From assembly GCF_021811875.1 (NCBI RefSeq), contig NZ_JAJBJD010000034.1:1-8644 (forward strand): 8,644 nucleotides of DNA, given 5' to 3'. Shown here piece after piece: positions 1-6,182 of this stretch. A program made the position numbers and the translations under genes. The stretch is from Candidatus Bandiella numerosa (GTDB taxonomy: Bacteria > Pseudomonadota > Alphaproteobacteria > Rickettsiales > Midichloriaceae). The notes under the pieces were generated by a model that saw nothing but the letters and a program-made list of their open reading frames with translations, had not been told where the DNA came from and made no database searches. How positions within the stretch are numbered: position 1 is the stretch's first letter; each line of letters starts with the position of its first letter.

Positions 1-51
1 AGATCTGTAATAATTACTTTCTCTGCATTTGCAACATATTATTTCTGACAT
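1..51 (-). CDS. IS1-family transposase InsA-like N-terminus, partial
   Basis: Seventeen codons from an ATG at 51-49 read MSEIICCKCRESNYYRS and run off the window edge. IS1 InsA proteins start in this way, with a short beta-strand followed by a CxxC zinc-finger knuckle (here C6 and C9) that helps bind the terminal repeats. A Shine-Dalgarno-like AAGG (minus strand, 62-59) lies seven bases before the ATG, which supports this start. The rest of the zinc finger, the helix-turn-helix and any insA-insB frameshift site are outside the window. The identification rests on this short match, the adjoining terminal repeat and the IS1-type tail at the other end of the window. Confidence 0.75.
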   Translation of the reverse strand, partial: MSEIICCKCRESNYYRS

Positions 52-106
52 ATACTAACCTTATTTGTGTTATTGTGCATATCATATCAGCTTTCTCAAT
101 TGTATG

Positions 107-127
107 CTATATTTGTTTAGCAATGCC
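107..127 (-). repeat. IS1-family terminal inverted repeat, transposase 5' side
   Basis: The 21 bases read from 127 down to 107 are identical to the 21 bases at 8477-8497 read on the plus strand. Identity stops at base 106 (CATAC... here against TGTCA... at the other end). A repeat of about 20 bases with GG at its tip is usual for IS1-family termini. Confidence 0.9.
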
Positions 128-688
128 AAATTTCCAGATATAGACAGTAATTTGTCATTTTACTATTTTATCGACTATTCATTAACGGATGGTCTAAAGG
201 GATTAATTATAGTTGGACTTTTAGCAGTAATTCAATCGTCTGCAGATTCATGGATTAATACATCAAGTTCAATTATAGCCAAAGATATTATTAAACCATT
301 TCTTAACGAACCAAGTAATAAACAACTAGTGTTAATAGTCAAATTATCTTCTTTATTAGTAGCTGTCTGCGCGGTAACAGTTGCGTTAATTAGCAAACAA
401 ATTTTAAAGTTAATATGGCTTGTGAACAACTTTAATTTCCCTGTGCTATTCGTTCCATTACTTTTAGCCTTAAAGAGGGTAAAAACCACAGAATTTACTT
501 TTATATTCTCTACAGCCGTTGCTCTAATTTTTGTTTTAATTGGTAGATATTATACCGGTGAATTCGATATTGAAAGTTCGATGATTGGAGTTTTTGGAAG
601 TGGATTAGGCTTCTATATAGCTCACCAATACCAAATTAAAAAAGGTGTTATTGAACTATCAAAAATGAAGTGTTTAAAATTAATTTAA
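128..688 (+). pseudogene. sodium:solute symporter (SSF) C-terminal remnant, cut by IS1
   Basis: About 186 codons remain of a solute:sodium symporter, a family usually near 450-550 residues, so roughly the N-terminal two thirds are missing. The visible part has the family's conserved SSADS element (SS at about 236-241) in a helix reading GLKGLIIVGLLAVIQSSADS. Its serine and aspartate belong to the region that forms the Na2 sodium site. Three or four further hydrophobic segments and a charged tail follow. Reading upstream of 128 in this frame only gives antisense IS1 sequence, so the TTG at 65 that opens the frame is not a real start. The stop lies 19 bases inside the following kinase gene, so the two were probably translated together. 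The substrate cannot be told. Without its N-terminal helices the transporter is almost certainly dead. Confidence 0.85.
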
Positions 689-1920
689 GACAGTATATCA
701 GCGACGCTATTAACAACATCGTTGATATTCAGCATAAAATAGCTTTTAACAAATCGTTATTATACATCATAGCGCTGTTAATTATGTTCATTAACATTCC
801 GATACTTGTATTCAGTTATTCCTCATTTACTGACATTACTAATATTATCGCACAATTACTGCGATATGCTGCATTATTTTTAAGCGTACTATTGATCTTG
901 CACGAACTGCTGAATGTTAATAAAAACCCTATTTTATTATGGCATTTACTTTTACTATTGGCTTTTCCCTTAACAAGGGCCTATATGCTTTTTGTGAGTA
1001 ATTACACAATTATCTGGGGATTAAATTACTGTATTTCAGTAATCGAATTATTCGTGCTAACTAATCTATATTATGCTTGGATTTTAATAATTATCGGCAC
1101 ACTAATGGCTGCGATGCTTATTTTAGCATGTAAATTGTTATCACAATCAGAAACTATACTTAATATTCAAGTTGATAATGTATTTTCCCCGCTACACTCT
1201 TCAATCCTATTATTAATAATATTAGTATTTATTGTATACTCTAAGTTTAGAGAAGAAAAAATAAAGCAAAATTCTCTTGAAATTTTAGGTCGATCCCTAG
1301 CTCATGATGTTAGCACACCACTAACCATTGGAATAACAATAAGTCATCTAATCAAAAATGCTCTAAAAAATAAAAAATTTGAATTAATCTATGATTATGT
1401 TAGTAATTTAGAGCAGTGTAATGCACAAGCGATACAAGATATCGATATAATGTTGAGTAGTATAAAAGTAGATAATAATGTTAAGCCTAAAGATTGGGGC
1501 ACTTATTCATTAAATGCCTGTATAACTGAGGCACTAAATAATTTTCAAATAACTAAGGACAATAAAGAAAGAGTTAAATATGTTAGTAAAAAAGAGGACG
1601 ATTTTAAATTTACTGGCTCACCAACATTGGTACGCCATATAATATTTAATTTACTTAAAAATGCGTTTAAATATGCTGGCAATGAGGCAAAAATAGAGAT
1701 ATACATTAAGAAAAATAAATTACATATAAAGGATGATGGTTACGGAATCGATAGTAAAATTATGAAACTACTATTTCAAAAAAACATTACAACTGATGGC
1801 TATGGAGTGGGACTTAATTTTTGCAAACAGGCAATGCTCAAAATGCATGGAGACATTATATGTACAAGCAAAAAGGACTTTGGTACAGAATTTATTTTAA
1901 TCTTTAATAACAGAAATTAG
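670..1920 (+). CDS. membrane-bound sensor histidine kinase
   Basis: A 416-residue inner-membrane sensor kinase. Residues about 30-190 contain six or so hydrophobic segments with very short loops, so the sensor is the membrane domain itself and there is no periplasmic domain. The H-box is SLAHDVSTPL with H212 as the expected phosphorylation site. The ATPase half has an N-box (NLLKNAFKYA, N331), a G1 box (DDGYG, 355-359), an F-box-like LLFQK and a G2 box (GYGVGL, 377-382), so the catalytic core looks intact. No receiver domain is fused and no response regulator lies in the window. The chosen start is GTG at 670, overlapping the symporter remnant by 19 bases. The next in-frame ATG would remove the first membrane segment. 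Linkage to an SSF transporter recalls CbrA-like transporter/kinase proteins, but here as separate polypeptides. The signal sensed and the partner are unknown. Confidence 0.85.
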   Translation: MFKINLRQYISDAINNIVDIQHKIAFNKSLLYIIALLIMFINIPILVFSYSSFTDITNIIAQLLRYAALFLSVLLILHELLNVNKNPILLWHLLLLLAFPLTRAYMLFVSNYTIIWGLNYCISVIELFVLTNLYYAWILIIIGTLMAAMLILACKLLSQSETILNIQVDNVFSPLHSSILLLIILVFIVYSKFREEKIKQNSLEILGRSLAHDVSTPLTIGITISHLIKNALKNKKFELIYDYVSNLEQCNAQAIQDIDIMLSSIKVDNNVKPKDWGTYSLNACITEALNNFQITKDNKERVKYVSKKEDDFKFTGSPTLVRHIIFNLLKNAFKYAGNEAKIEIYIKKNKLHIKDDGYGIDSKIMKLLFQKNITTDGYGVGLNFCKQAMLKMHGDIICTSKKDFGTEFILIFNNRN

Positions 1921-1927
1921 GTTAATA

Positions 1928-4243
1928 TTATTTAATTTTAAATCTGAGGGAATTAAGTATTACTGTAATAGAGGAGATTGACATAAAAATAGCAGCAATT
2001 ATCGGATTGACCTTACCCATCATCGCTAATGGAATTGCTAGACAGTTATAAATTATAGATAACGTAAAATTTTGTTTTATTAATTTGACGGTTAATTTTG
2101 AGGCTTTAAATATTGTTAAAATACTCAATAAATTTCCGTTATAAATTGCATCCGACACATCCTGAGAAATTGCAATGGAAGTTTTAGGTGAGATTGATGC
2201 ATATGAGCCTTTTAATGCAACAGAATCATTAAGACCATCTCCTATCATTAACACTTTTTTTCCGCATTTTGATAACTCCTGTATGAAATGGTACTTTTGC
2301 TCATATTTTTTTTCACCAAAATAATTTTTGATATCTAACTCCTCAGCTACCTTCTTTACATTATATTTTTTATCGCCTGAAAGTAAAAATATCTCATATT
2401 TTGATTGCAAAGATTGCACAACCTGCTTAGCCTCACTCCTAAGTTCATCTTTAAAAATTAGCCTTTTTGGTGTATCATTATCTTTTTTGAACCAAACCTC
2501 TAAACAATTATCATCATTTTTCCAATCATCTACATTACACCACGGCCCATTACCTAACCAAATTTCATTATTTTGATATTTTGTATATACCCCCATTCCT
2601 TTTGTTTCTTTTATGTCCAAATCTAAAATTGGAGCTTTGTAATTTTTTACAATAGCCTTACACAAAATATGCGCACTCCTTGAAGCCATAGATGCTATAA
2701 GCAACTTTTCTTGATCATTAAATTCATAAAAATTTAATAACATAGGCTCCCCATGCGTCAATGTACCTGTTTTATCAAAAACAATTGTATCAACCAAATT
2801 AGCCCTTTCTAAAAAATCTGACTTCTTAATAAATATACCTTGTTTTATTAACTTCGAAAAAGCTATGATCTGAACCATGGGAACTGCAAGACCAACAGCA
2901 CAAGGACATGTGATAATTAAAAGTGTAACAGCATTTAATGTAGCATTCATCACGCCAGTTTTTAGCCAAATAATGAATGTGACAAGTGCTAAAAATATAA
3001 TAGCTGGAGTAAAATACTGGGATAATTTATCTGCAATTTTAACAAATTTTGATTTATTTTTTTCAATATTTTCTACAAGCCTAACTATTTCAGATAATGT
3101 GGTTTTTTCACCAGCATTTTTGGCTTTTATTTTTAGAGTATTATTAAGATTAATCGTCCCTGCATAAACTAAACAATCTTTCTTTATGATTATTGAATTA
3201 CTTTCACCAGATATTATGCTGTTGTCCACTTCGCTTTCACCTTCCACTACCACTCCATCTACAGGAAATTTTTCCCCCGCCCTAACTAACACTAAATCAT
3301 TTTGCTTTACTGATTTTGCAGATACACTTACTATCCCATCATCTTTTATTATATTTGCAACGCTTGGCTGCTGAAACATAATGTTTTTTATATTAGATTT
3401 TGCTTTATTTCTTGCTTTTAAGTCCAGATATCTCCCAACAAGCAATAAAAATGTCAAACTTGCTGAAGCATCATAATAAACATACTCGCTCATTCTTATG
3501 GTTTCCTGAACACTGATTAGAAGCGTTGCTATGATACTAATTGAAATAGGAACATCAATATTTGTTCTGCCATTTCTCAAAGCTTTATATGAAGAAGTAA
3601 TAAAAATTCTAGAAGAATATATTATAGATGGTATTCCAATAACACCCGATACTATATGAAAGATATATCTAAGATATTCCCCCATACTTTGATTATAGTT
3701 ACCAATCCACACTGCAAATGCAAAAGCCATAATTTGGGCTGATGCAAACCCTGAAACAGCAATGGCTTTTAATAATTCTTTTTCTTTAAGTGTCTCTTGC
3801 TCATCTAATAATTTTATGTCATATGGTGATACTTGATATCCTAAATTATGAATCAAATTTGTTATCTTATTCACATTTATCACCTCCCCTTTCCATACAA
3901 TTTCCAACCTCCTAGTAGAGAGCGAAAATTTCACCGAGCTAATATAATCTAGTGATTTCAGTGAATTTTCAATTAGCCATACACAAGAACCACATACAAT
4001 ATCATCGACCAACAAATTGATTGTGAACTCTCCTTGCTTACCATGAATCACTTCATTAATAAAATTTATTTTATTTTCAAATCCCGAAGCCTTCGGAGGA
4101 GATGTATTATAAATATTTCTACAATACTTGTAATAATCTTTCAGATTTAGTTTATTAATAAGGTAATTTGCACTTTTACAACCAATACAACAAAAATTTT
4201 CATTTGTTATAACAGGCTGATTACAATGCAAACAATTTTTCAT
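1928..4243 (-). CDS. ccoI: CcoI/FixI-type copper-exporting P-type ATPase
   Basis: A 771-residue P1B-type heavy-metal ATPase of the inner membrane. In this subfamily it moves copper outward for assembly of cbb3-type cytochrome oxidase rather than for bulk detoxification. The N-terminus carries the subfamily's cysteine cluster (C4, C7, C18, C19, C22), then one HMA domain with CGSC at 84-87. About eight membrane helices follow, with the metal-site motif CPC at 446-448, YN near 732 and MSxSS at 754-758. The actuator loop SGES is at 345-348, the phosphorylation motif DKTGTLT at 490-496 and the hinge GDGLND at 668-673. The usual HP dipeptide is H525-I526 (SAHIL), so the proline is replaced. No ccoNOP genes are in the window. 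It converges on the kinase gene with only seven bases between stops and lies 62 bases after fur. Catalytic motifs are otherwise complete and I expect it to work. Confidence 0.93.
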   Translation of the reverse strand: MKNCLHCNQPVITNENFCCIGCKSANYLINKLNLKDYYKYCRNIYNTSPPKASGFENKINFINEVIHGKQGEFTINLLVDDIVCGSCVWLIENSLKSLDYISSVKFSLSTRRLEIVWKGEVINVNKITNLIHNLGYQVSPYDIKLLDEQETLKEKELLKAIAVSGFASAQIMAFAFAVWIGNYNQSMGEYLRYIFHIVSGVIGIPSIIYSSRIFITSSYKALRNGRTNIDVPISISIIATLLISVQETIRMSEYVYYDASASLTFLLLVGRYLDLKARNKAKSNIKNIMFQQPSVANIIKDDGIVSVSAKSVKQNDLVLVRAGEKFPVDGVVVEGESEVDNSIISGESNSIIIKKDCLVYAGTINLNNTLKIKAKNAGEKTTLSEIVRLVENIEKNKSKFVKIADKLSQYFTPAIIFLALVTFIIWLKTGVMNATLNAVTLLIITCPCAVGLAVPMVQIIAFSKLIKQGIFIKKSDFLERANLVDTIVFDKTGTLTHGEPMLLNFYEFNDQEKLLIASMASRSAHILCKAIVKNYKAPILDLDIKETKGMGVYTKYQNNEIWLGNGPWCNVDDWKNDDNCLEVWFKKDNDTPKRLIFKDELRSEAKQVVQSLQSKYEIFLLSGDKKYNVKKVAEELDIKNYFGEKKYEQKYHFIQELSKCGKKVLMIGDGLNDSVALKGSYASISPKTSIAISQDVSDAIYNGNLLSILTIFKASKLTVKLIKQNFTLSIIYNCLAIPLAMMGKVNPIIAAIFMSISSITVILNSLRFKIK

Positions 4244-4244
4244 T

Positions 4245-4298
4245 ATTCTACGCTAAAATTCAAGTGTTTACATACCCACATTTAACGCCTAAATTCAA
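4245..4298 (-). repeat. imperfect 19-base direct repeat before the copper ATPase gene
   Basis: Two copies on the minus strand, at 4298-4280 and 4263-4245, read TTGAATTTAGGCGTTAAAT and TTGAATTTTAGCGTAGAAT. They match at 15 of 19 positions and are 35 bases apart. They fill most of the short gap between fur and the ATPase start. The spacing and position would fit a pair of regulator sites or duplicated promoter elements, but neither matches a Fur box or an FNR/FixK box that I recognise. In DNA this rich in A and T, part of the similarity could be chance. Confidence 0.35.
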
Positions 4299-4305
4299 TT
4301 AATAT

Positions 4306-4716
4306 CTATTTTTTGATAGAAACTCCATATAGCTCAAGTTTTGAGTTAACTAATTTATAACCTAATTCTTTCGCAATTTTTTCTTTAAGCTTTTCTAAAT
4401 CTTTATTTTTAAATTCTACAATATCTCCAGTTTCAATATCTACCAGATGAAAATGTTCATTAGCTTTTTTAAATTCTTCATATCTTGCCTTACCCTCTCC
4501 AATTTCAAGTTTTTTAATAAGTCCACATTGCTCAAATAAATTAAGAGTCCTATAAATAGTTGCTAAGCTAATCTTTGCATCTATCTTATTAGCTCTAAAA
4601 TATAATTCTTCTACATCTGGATGATCCGTAGAATTAGACAAAACCTCTGCAATTATCTTCCTTTGACTTGTTAATTTTAAATTTTTTTCTATACAAGATT
4701 TTTCAATATCATTCAT
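4306..4716 (-). CDS. fur: Fur-family metal-responsive transcriptional regulator
   Basis: A 136-residue repressor of the Fur family, which binds DNA as a metal-loaded dimer to control iron or manganese uptake. The winged-helix part spans about residues 1-80, with the recognition helix ISLATIYRTLNLFEQ at 49-63. The dimerisation and metal domain follows, with H32, E80/E81 and the EHFHLVD segment (H88, H90) as likely ligands and a closing LELYGV. The structural CxxC pairs of gammaproteobacterial Fur are absent, as in alphaproteobacterial Fur/Mur proteins, so manganese-sensing Mur activity is possible. It is not Irr-like in the helix region. The ATG lies five bases after the engB stop, which indicates a shared transcript. 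No clear Fur box is visible in the window, so its targets cannot be named. Confidence 0.9.
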   Translation of the reverse strand: MNDIEKSCIEKNLKLTSQRKIIAEVLSNSTDHPDVEELYFRANKIDAKISLATIYRTLNLFEQCGLIKKLEIGEGKARYEEFKKANEHFHLVDIETGDIVEFKNKDLEKLKEKIAKELGYKLVNSKLELYGVSIKK

Positions 4717-4721
4717 AAGTA

Positions 4722-5318
4722 CTAGATATTTTGAATTATTTTTTCTTTCAGTTTCTTTATACCAAATCCTTTAAGACAACTAGTAAACATCGCCCCCTCT
4801 ATAAAATCAAAATTATTGATCATTGCATTAACCGAATCATTTAAATCTTGAAGTTCTAATTTTTTGAGTTTATCAATTTTATTAAACACCAGTAATATAC
4901 TAATATCCATATTTTTAAAAAAATTCAATAACATTTCATCTTGCTGGTCTATACCGCGCCTGGAATCAATTATAAATACCAATTTTTTTAAATTTTCTTT
5001 CCTTAATAAGTAATCTTCAATTAAATCACTTAGATTTTCTACCACATGCTTAGCTCTTTTTGCATATCCATGCCCAGGCAAATCAACTAACATCAATTTA
5101 TCTCCCAGCTTAAAATAATTTATTTTTATTGTACTGCCAGGAGAATTTGATGTTCTTACTAAATTTTTTCTATTTACTAAGGAATTAATTAAGCTAGACT
5201 TACCAACATTTGACCTTCCTAAAAATGCTATTTCAGGCAAATTAGATTTTGGGTATTTTCCCTTTTCATTAACGCTATAAAAAAAAATACATTCTTTTTG
5301 AAATAAATCCACTTTCAT
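4722..5318 (-). CDS. engB: ribosome biogenesis GTPase EngB (YsxC/YihA)
   Basis: A 198-residue TrmE-Era-EngA-EngB-Septin-type GTPase, a normal length for this cytoplasmic factor in large-subunit ribosome assembly. Visible motifs are the G1 P-loop GRSNVGKS (34-41), the G2 region SPGST (59-63), G3 DLPGHGYA (79-86), G4 NKID (146-149) and a G5-like TSCLKG (179-184). In G2 the common PGRT is PGST here. The start fits the family, whose members begin about 30 residues before the P-loop. The gene is followed after five bases by fur, and a promoter-like TATAAT lies about 20 bases upstream, so it probably heads an engB-fur transcript. Intact and probably essential. Confidence 0.95.
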   Translation of the reverse strand: MKVDLFQKECIFFYSVNEKGKYPKSNLPEIAFLGRSNVGKSSLINSLVNRKNLVRTSNSPGSTIKINYFKLGDKLMLVDLPGHGYAKRAKHVVENLSDLIEDYLLRKENLKKLVFIIDSRRGIDQQDEMLLNFFKNMDISILLVFNKIDKLKKLELQDLNDSVNAMINNFDFIEGAMFTSCLKGFGIKKLKEKIIQNI

Positions 5319-5337
5319 GTAAAATGGTAGCCTATAA

Positions 5338-5343
5338 ATTATA
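5338..5343 (-). promoter_or_regulatory. candidate -10 box for engB-fur
   Basis: A perfect minus-strand TATAAT ends 19 bases before the engB ATG, in the 167-base gap after ybaB. No good -35 hexamer is visible at the usual spacing (only AT-rich TAAATT-like sequence), and the engB start has no strong Shine-Dalgarno. The leader would be very short. Proposed on position and consensus only. AT-rich DNA produces such hexamers by chance. Confidence 0.35.
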
Positions 5344-5485
5344 GCGAAACTCTAACATTAATTTACTTAATGCACACGATAATTTTAAAACGCTATATCA
5401 ACTCTCATATAATACAAATTCATATTCTTTAGGCAAATTCGCTTTTGTAGTTGTCTTAAACACAATACATAACAAGCACTTTTTA

Positions 5486-5797
5486 TTACATCATTCCTTT
5501 TAGTATATCAGGAGAGATACCTAATTTACTCATCTCTTCATTACTATACTGCTCTGAATTTTGTTTTGCATTGTTGAATGCAGCAACAATCAAATCTTCT
5601 ATTATTTCTGTATCATCAGGATTTACAATACTTTTATCAATTTTAACCTTTTTTACCTCTCCCTTTCCTGTAGTTACAATAATAACAGCTCCGCCACCTG
5701 CAGTACCTGTAATTTCTTTTGCATCCATAATTTTTTGCAATTCTTGCATTTTTTTCTGCATCGATTGAGCTTGCTTCATCATTTGTTGAATATTCAT
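5486..5797 (-). CDS. ybaB: YbaB/EbfC nucleoid-associated protein
   Basis: A 103-residue protein of the YbaB/EbfC family, small dimeric DNA-binding proteins that coat the nucleoid. The N-terminal helix is rich in M, Q and K (MNIQQMMKQAQSMQKKMQEL), as is typical. It is followed by the conserved glycine-rich strand TAGGGAVIIVTTGKGEV (about 32-48), the DDTEIIEDLIVAAFNNA helix and a methionine-rich end. Length is normal. It begins ten bases after the stop of the dnaX tau frame, the conserved dnaX-ybaB order, and is probably co-transcribed with dnaX. recR, the usual third member of the cluster, is not present downstream. The product is commonly studied beside the clamp loader but its exact role is unsettled. 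Confidence 0.95.
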   Translation of the reverse strand: MNIQQMMKQAQSMQKKMQELQKIMDAKEITGTAGGGAVIIVTTGKGEVKKVKIDKSIVNPDDTEIIEDLIVAAFNNAKQNSEQYSNEEMSKLGISPDILKGMM

Positions 5798-5807
5798 AAA
5801 TACTTAC

Positions 5808-6182
5808 TTATTTGTTATCAATATTTGATAACTTAATATCATCAATTTCTATTTCTGAAAAGCTTTTAAGTGTTTTTTGAACTAATTCATGATTTATAAC
5901 TTCTTGCTTTCTTTTTTCAAAATTCATATTTTCCTGCTCACTGTAATTTATTCCTTTTTTTGAACTATCACTTTCAATCACCCAATTAAAACCAGTTACA
6001 GAAATTAACCTTGCTTTTATATCTTGTTTTATAATGTTGATATTTTTGATTTCTTGAATTTTTATATACCCTTCCTTAAACTCAATAATTGATAAGTCAT
6101 TTTTAATCATATGAAGCAGCATCATTTCCATCTTCTCTTCTAAAAAAAGAAATAAATCCTCAATACTACTTAAGTTAGAAAG
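5808..6182 (-). CDS. dnaX: dnaX tau-specific C-terminal part, in the -1 frame
   Basis: From base 6182 the -1 frame relative to the dnaX start reads 124 codons with no stop (LSNLSSIEDLFLFLEEK..., then MEMMLLHMIKNDLSIIEF...). It ends with a helix-rich tail containing NHELVQKTLKSF. The pattern of a short helix, the strand GYIKIQE, a VTGFNWVIE strand and a final helix ending IEIDDIKLS matches the C-terminal domain of alphaproteobacterial DnaX, which in tau binds the polymerase alpha subunit. The frame opens exactly at the A-run at 6183-6191. A slip there would join it to the ATPase part, giving tau of about 536 residues, a normal DnaX size. An ATG at 6131 could start it separately, but that would drop the conserved LSSIEDL segment and has no good ribosome site. 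I read it as the second half of dnaX, not a separate gene. Confidence 0.85.
   Translation of the reverse strand, partial: LSNLSSIEDLFLFLEEKMEMMLLHMIKNDLSIIEFKEGYIKIQEIKNINIIKQDIKARLISVTGFNWVIESDSSKKGINYSEQENMNFEKRKQEVINHELVQKTLKSFSEIEIDDIKLSNIDNK

Larger units (their letters stand above)
1..127 (-). mobile_element. IS1-family insertion sequence, left (5') end, partial
   Basis: Read on the minus strand from base 127, the sequence opens with a terminal repeat (GGCATTGCTAAAC..., 127 down to 107), then about 55 bases of leader, then the start of an InsA-like protein at base 51. The same terminal repeat occurs at 8477-8497 next to the end of an IS1-type transposase, so this is a real element end and not chance. 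The element continues beyond base 1. It interrupts a symporter gene: symporter-like coding sequence begins immediately at base 128. The target duplication cannot be verified because the other flank is outside the window. IS1 members usually duplicate 8-9 bases. Confidence 0.88.

Noticed and set aside
1..6. A BglII site (AGATCT) exactly at the window start, which might suggest a cloned restriction fragment
   Set aside because: The site falls inside the IS1 reading frame and the other end of the window shows no matching site, so coincidence is the simpler reading.
65..127. A TTG-started extension that would give the symporter remnant 21 more residues at its N-terminus
   Set aside because: These bases are the antisense of the IS1 terminal repeat and leader; symporter-like sequence begins only at 128.
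1..140. Apparent multiple frameshifts in the symporter gene, since hydrophobic peptides appear in other plus-strand frames
   Set aside because: The minus strand explains the segment better: a terminal repeat, a ribosome site and an InsA-like start, with an exact repeat match at the other end of the window.
2328..3374. Plus-strand open frames at 2328-2576, 2877-3167 and 3186-3374
   Set aside because: They lie opposite the well-supported copper ATPase gene, have no homology I recognise, and arise from its codon composition.
4305..4320. A terminator hairpin at the end of fur (TCTAT...ATAGA)
   Set aside because: A five-base AT-only stem that overlaps the last codons; too weak and with no proper U-tract.
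5561..5836. Plus-strand open frames opposite ybaB
   Set aside because: Low-complexity antisense translations of a clear ybaB gene.
5808..6131. A separate 107-residue gene between dnaX and ybaB, starting at the ATG at 6131
   Set aside because: The same frame is open back to the A-run and encodes conserved DnaX tail sequence before that ATG, so it is the second half of dnaX.
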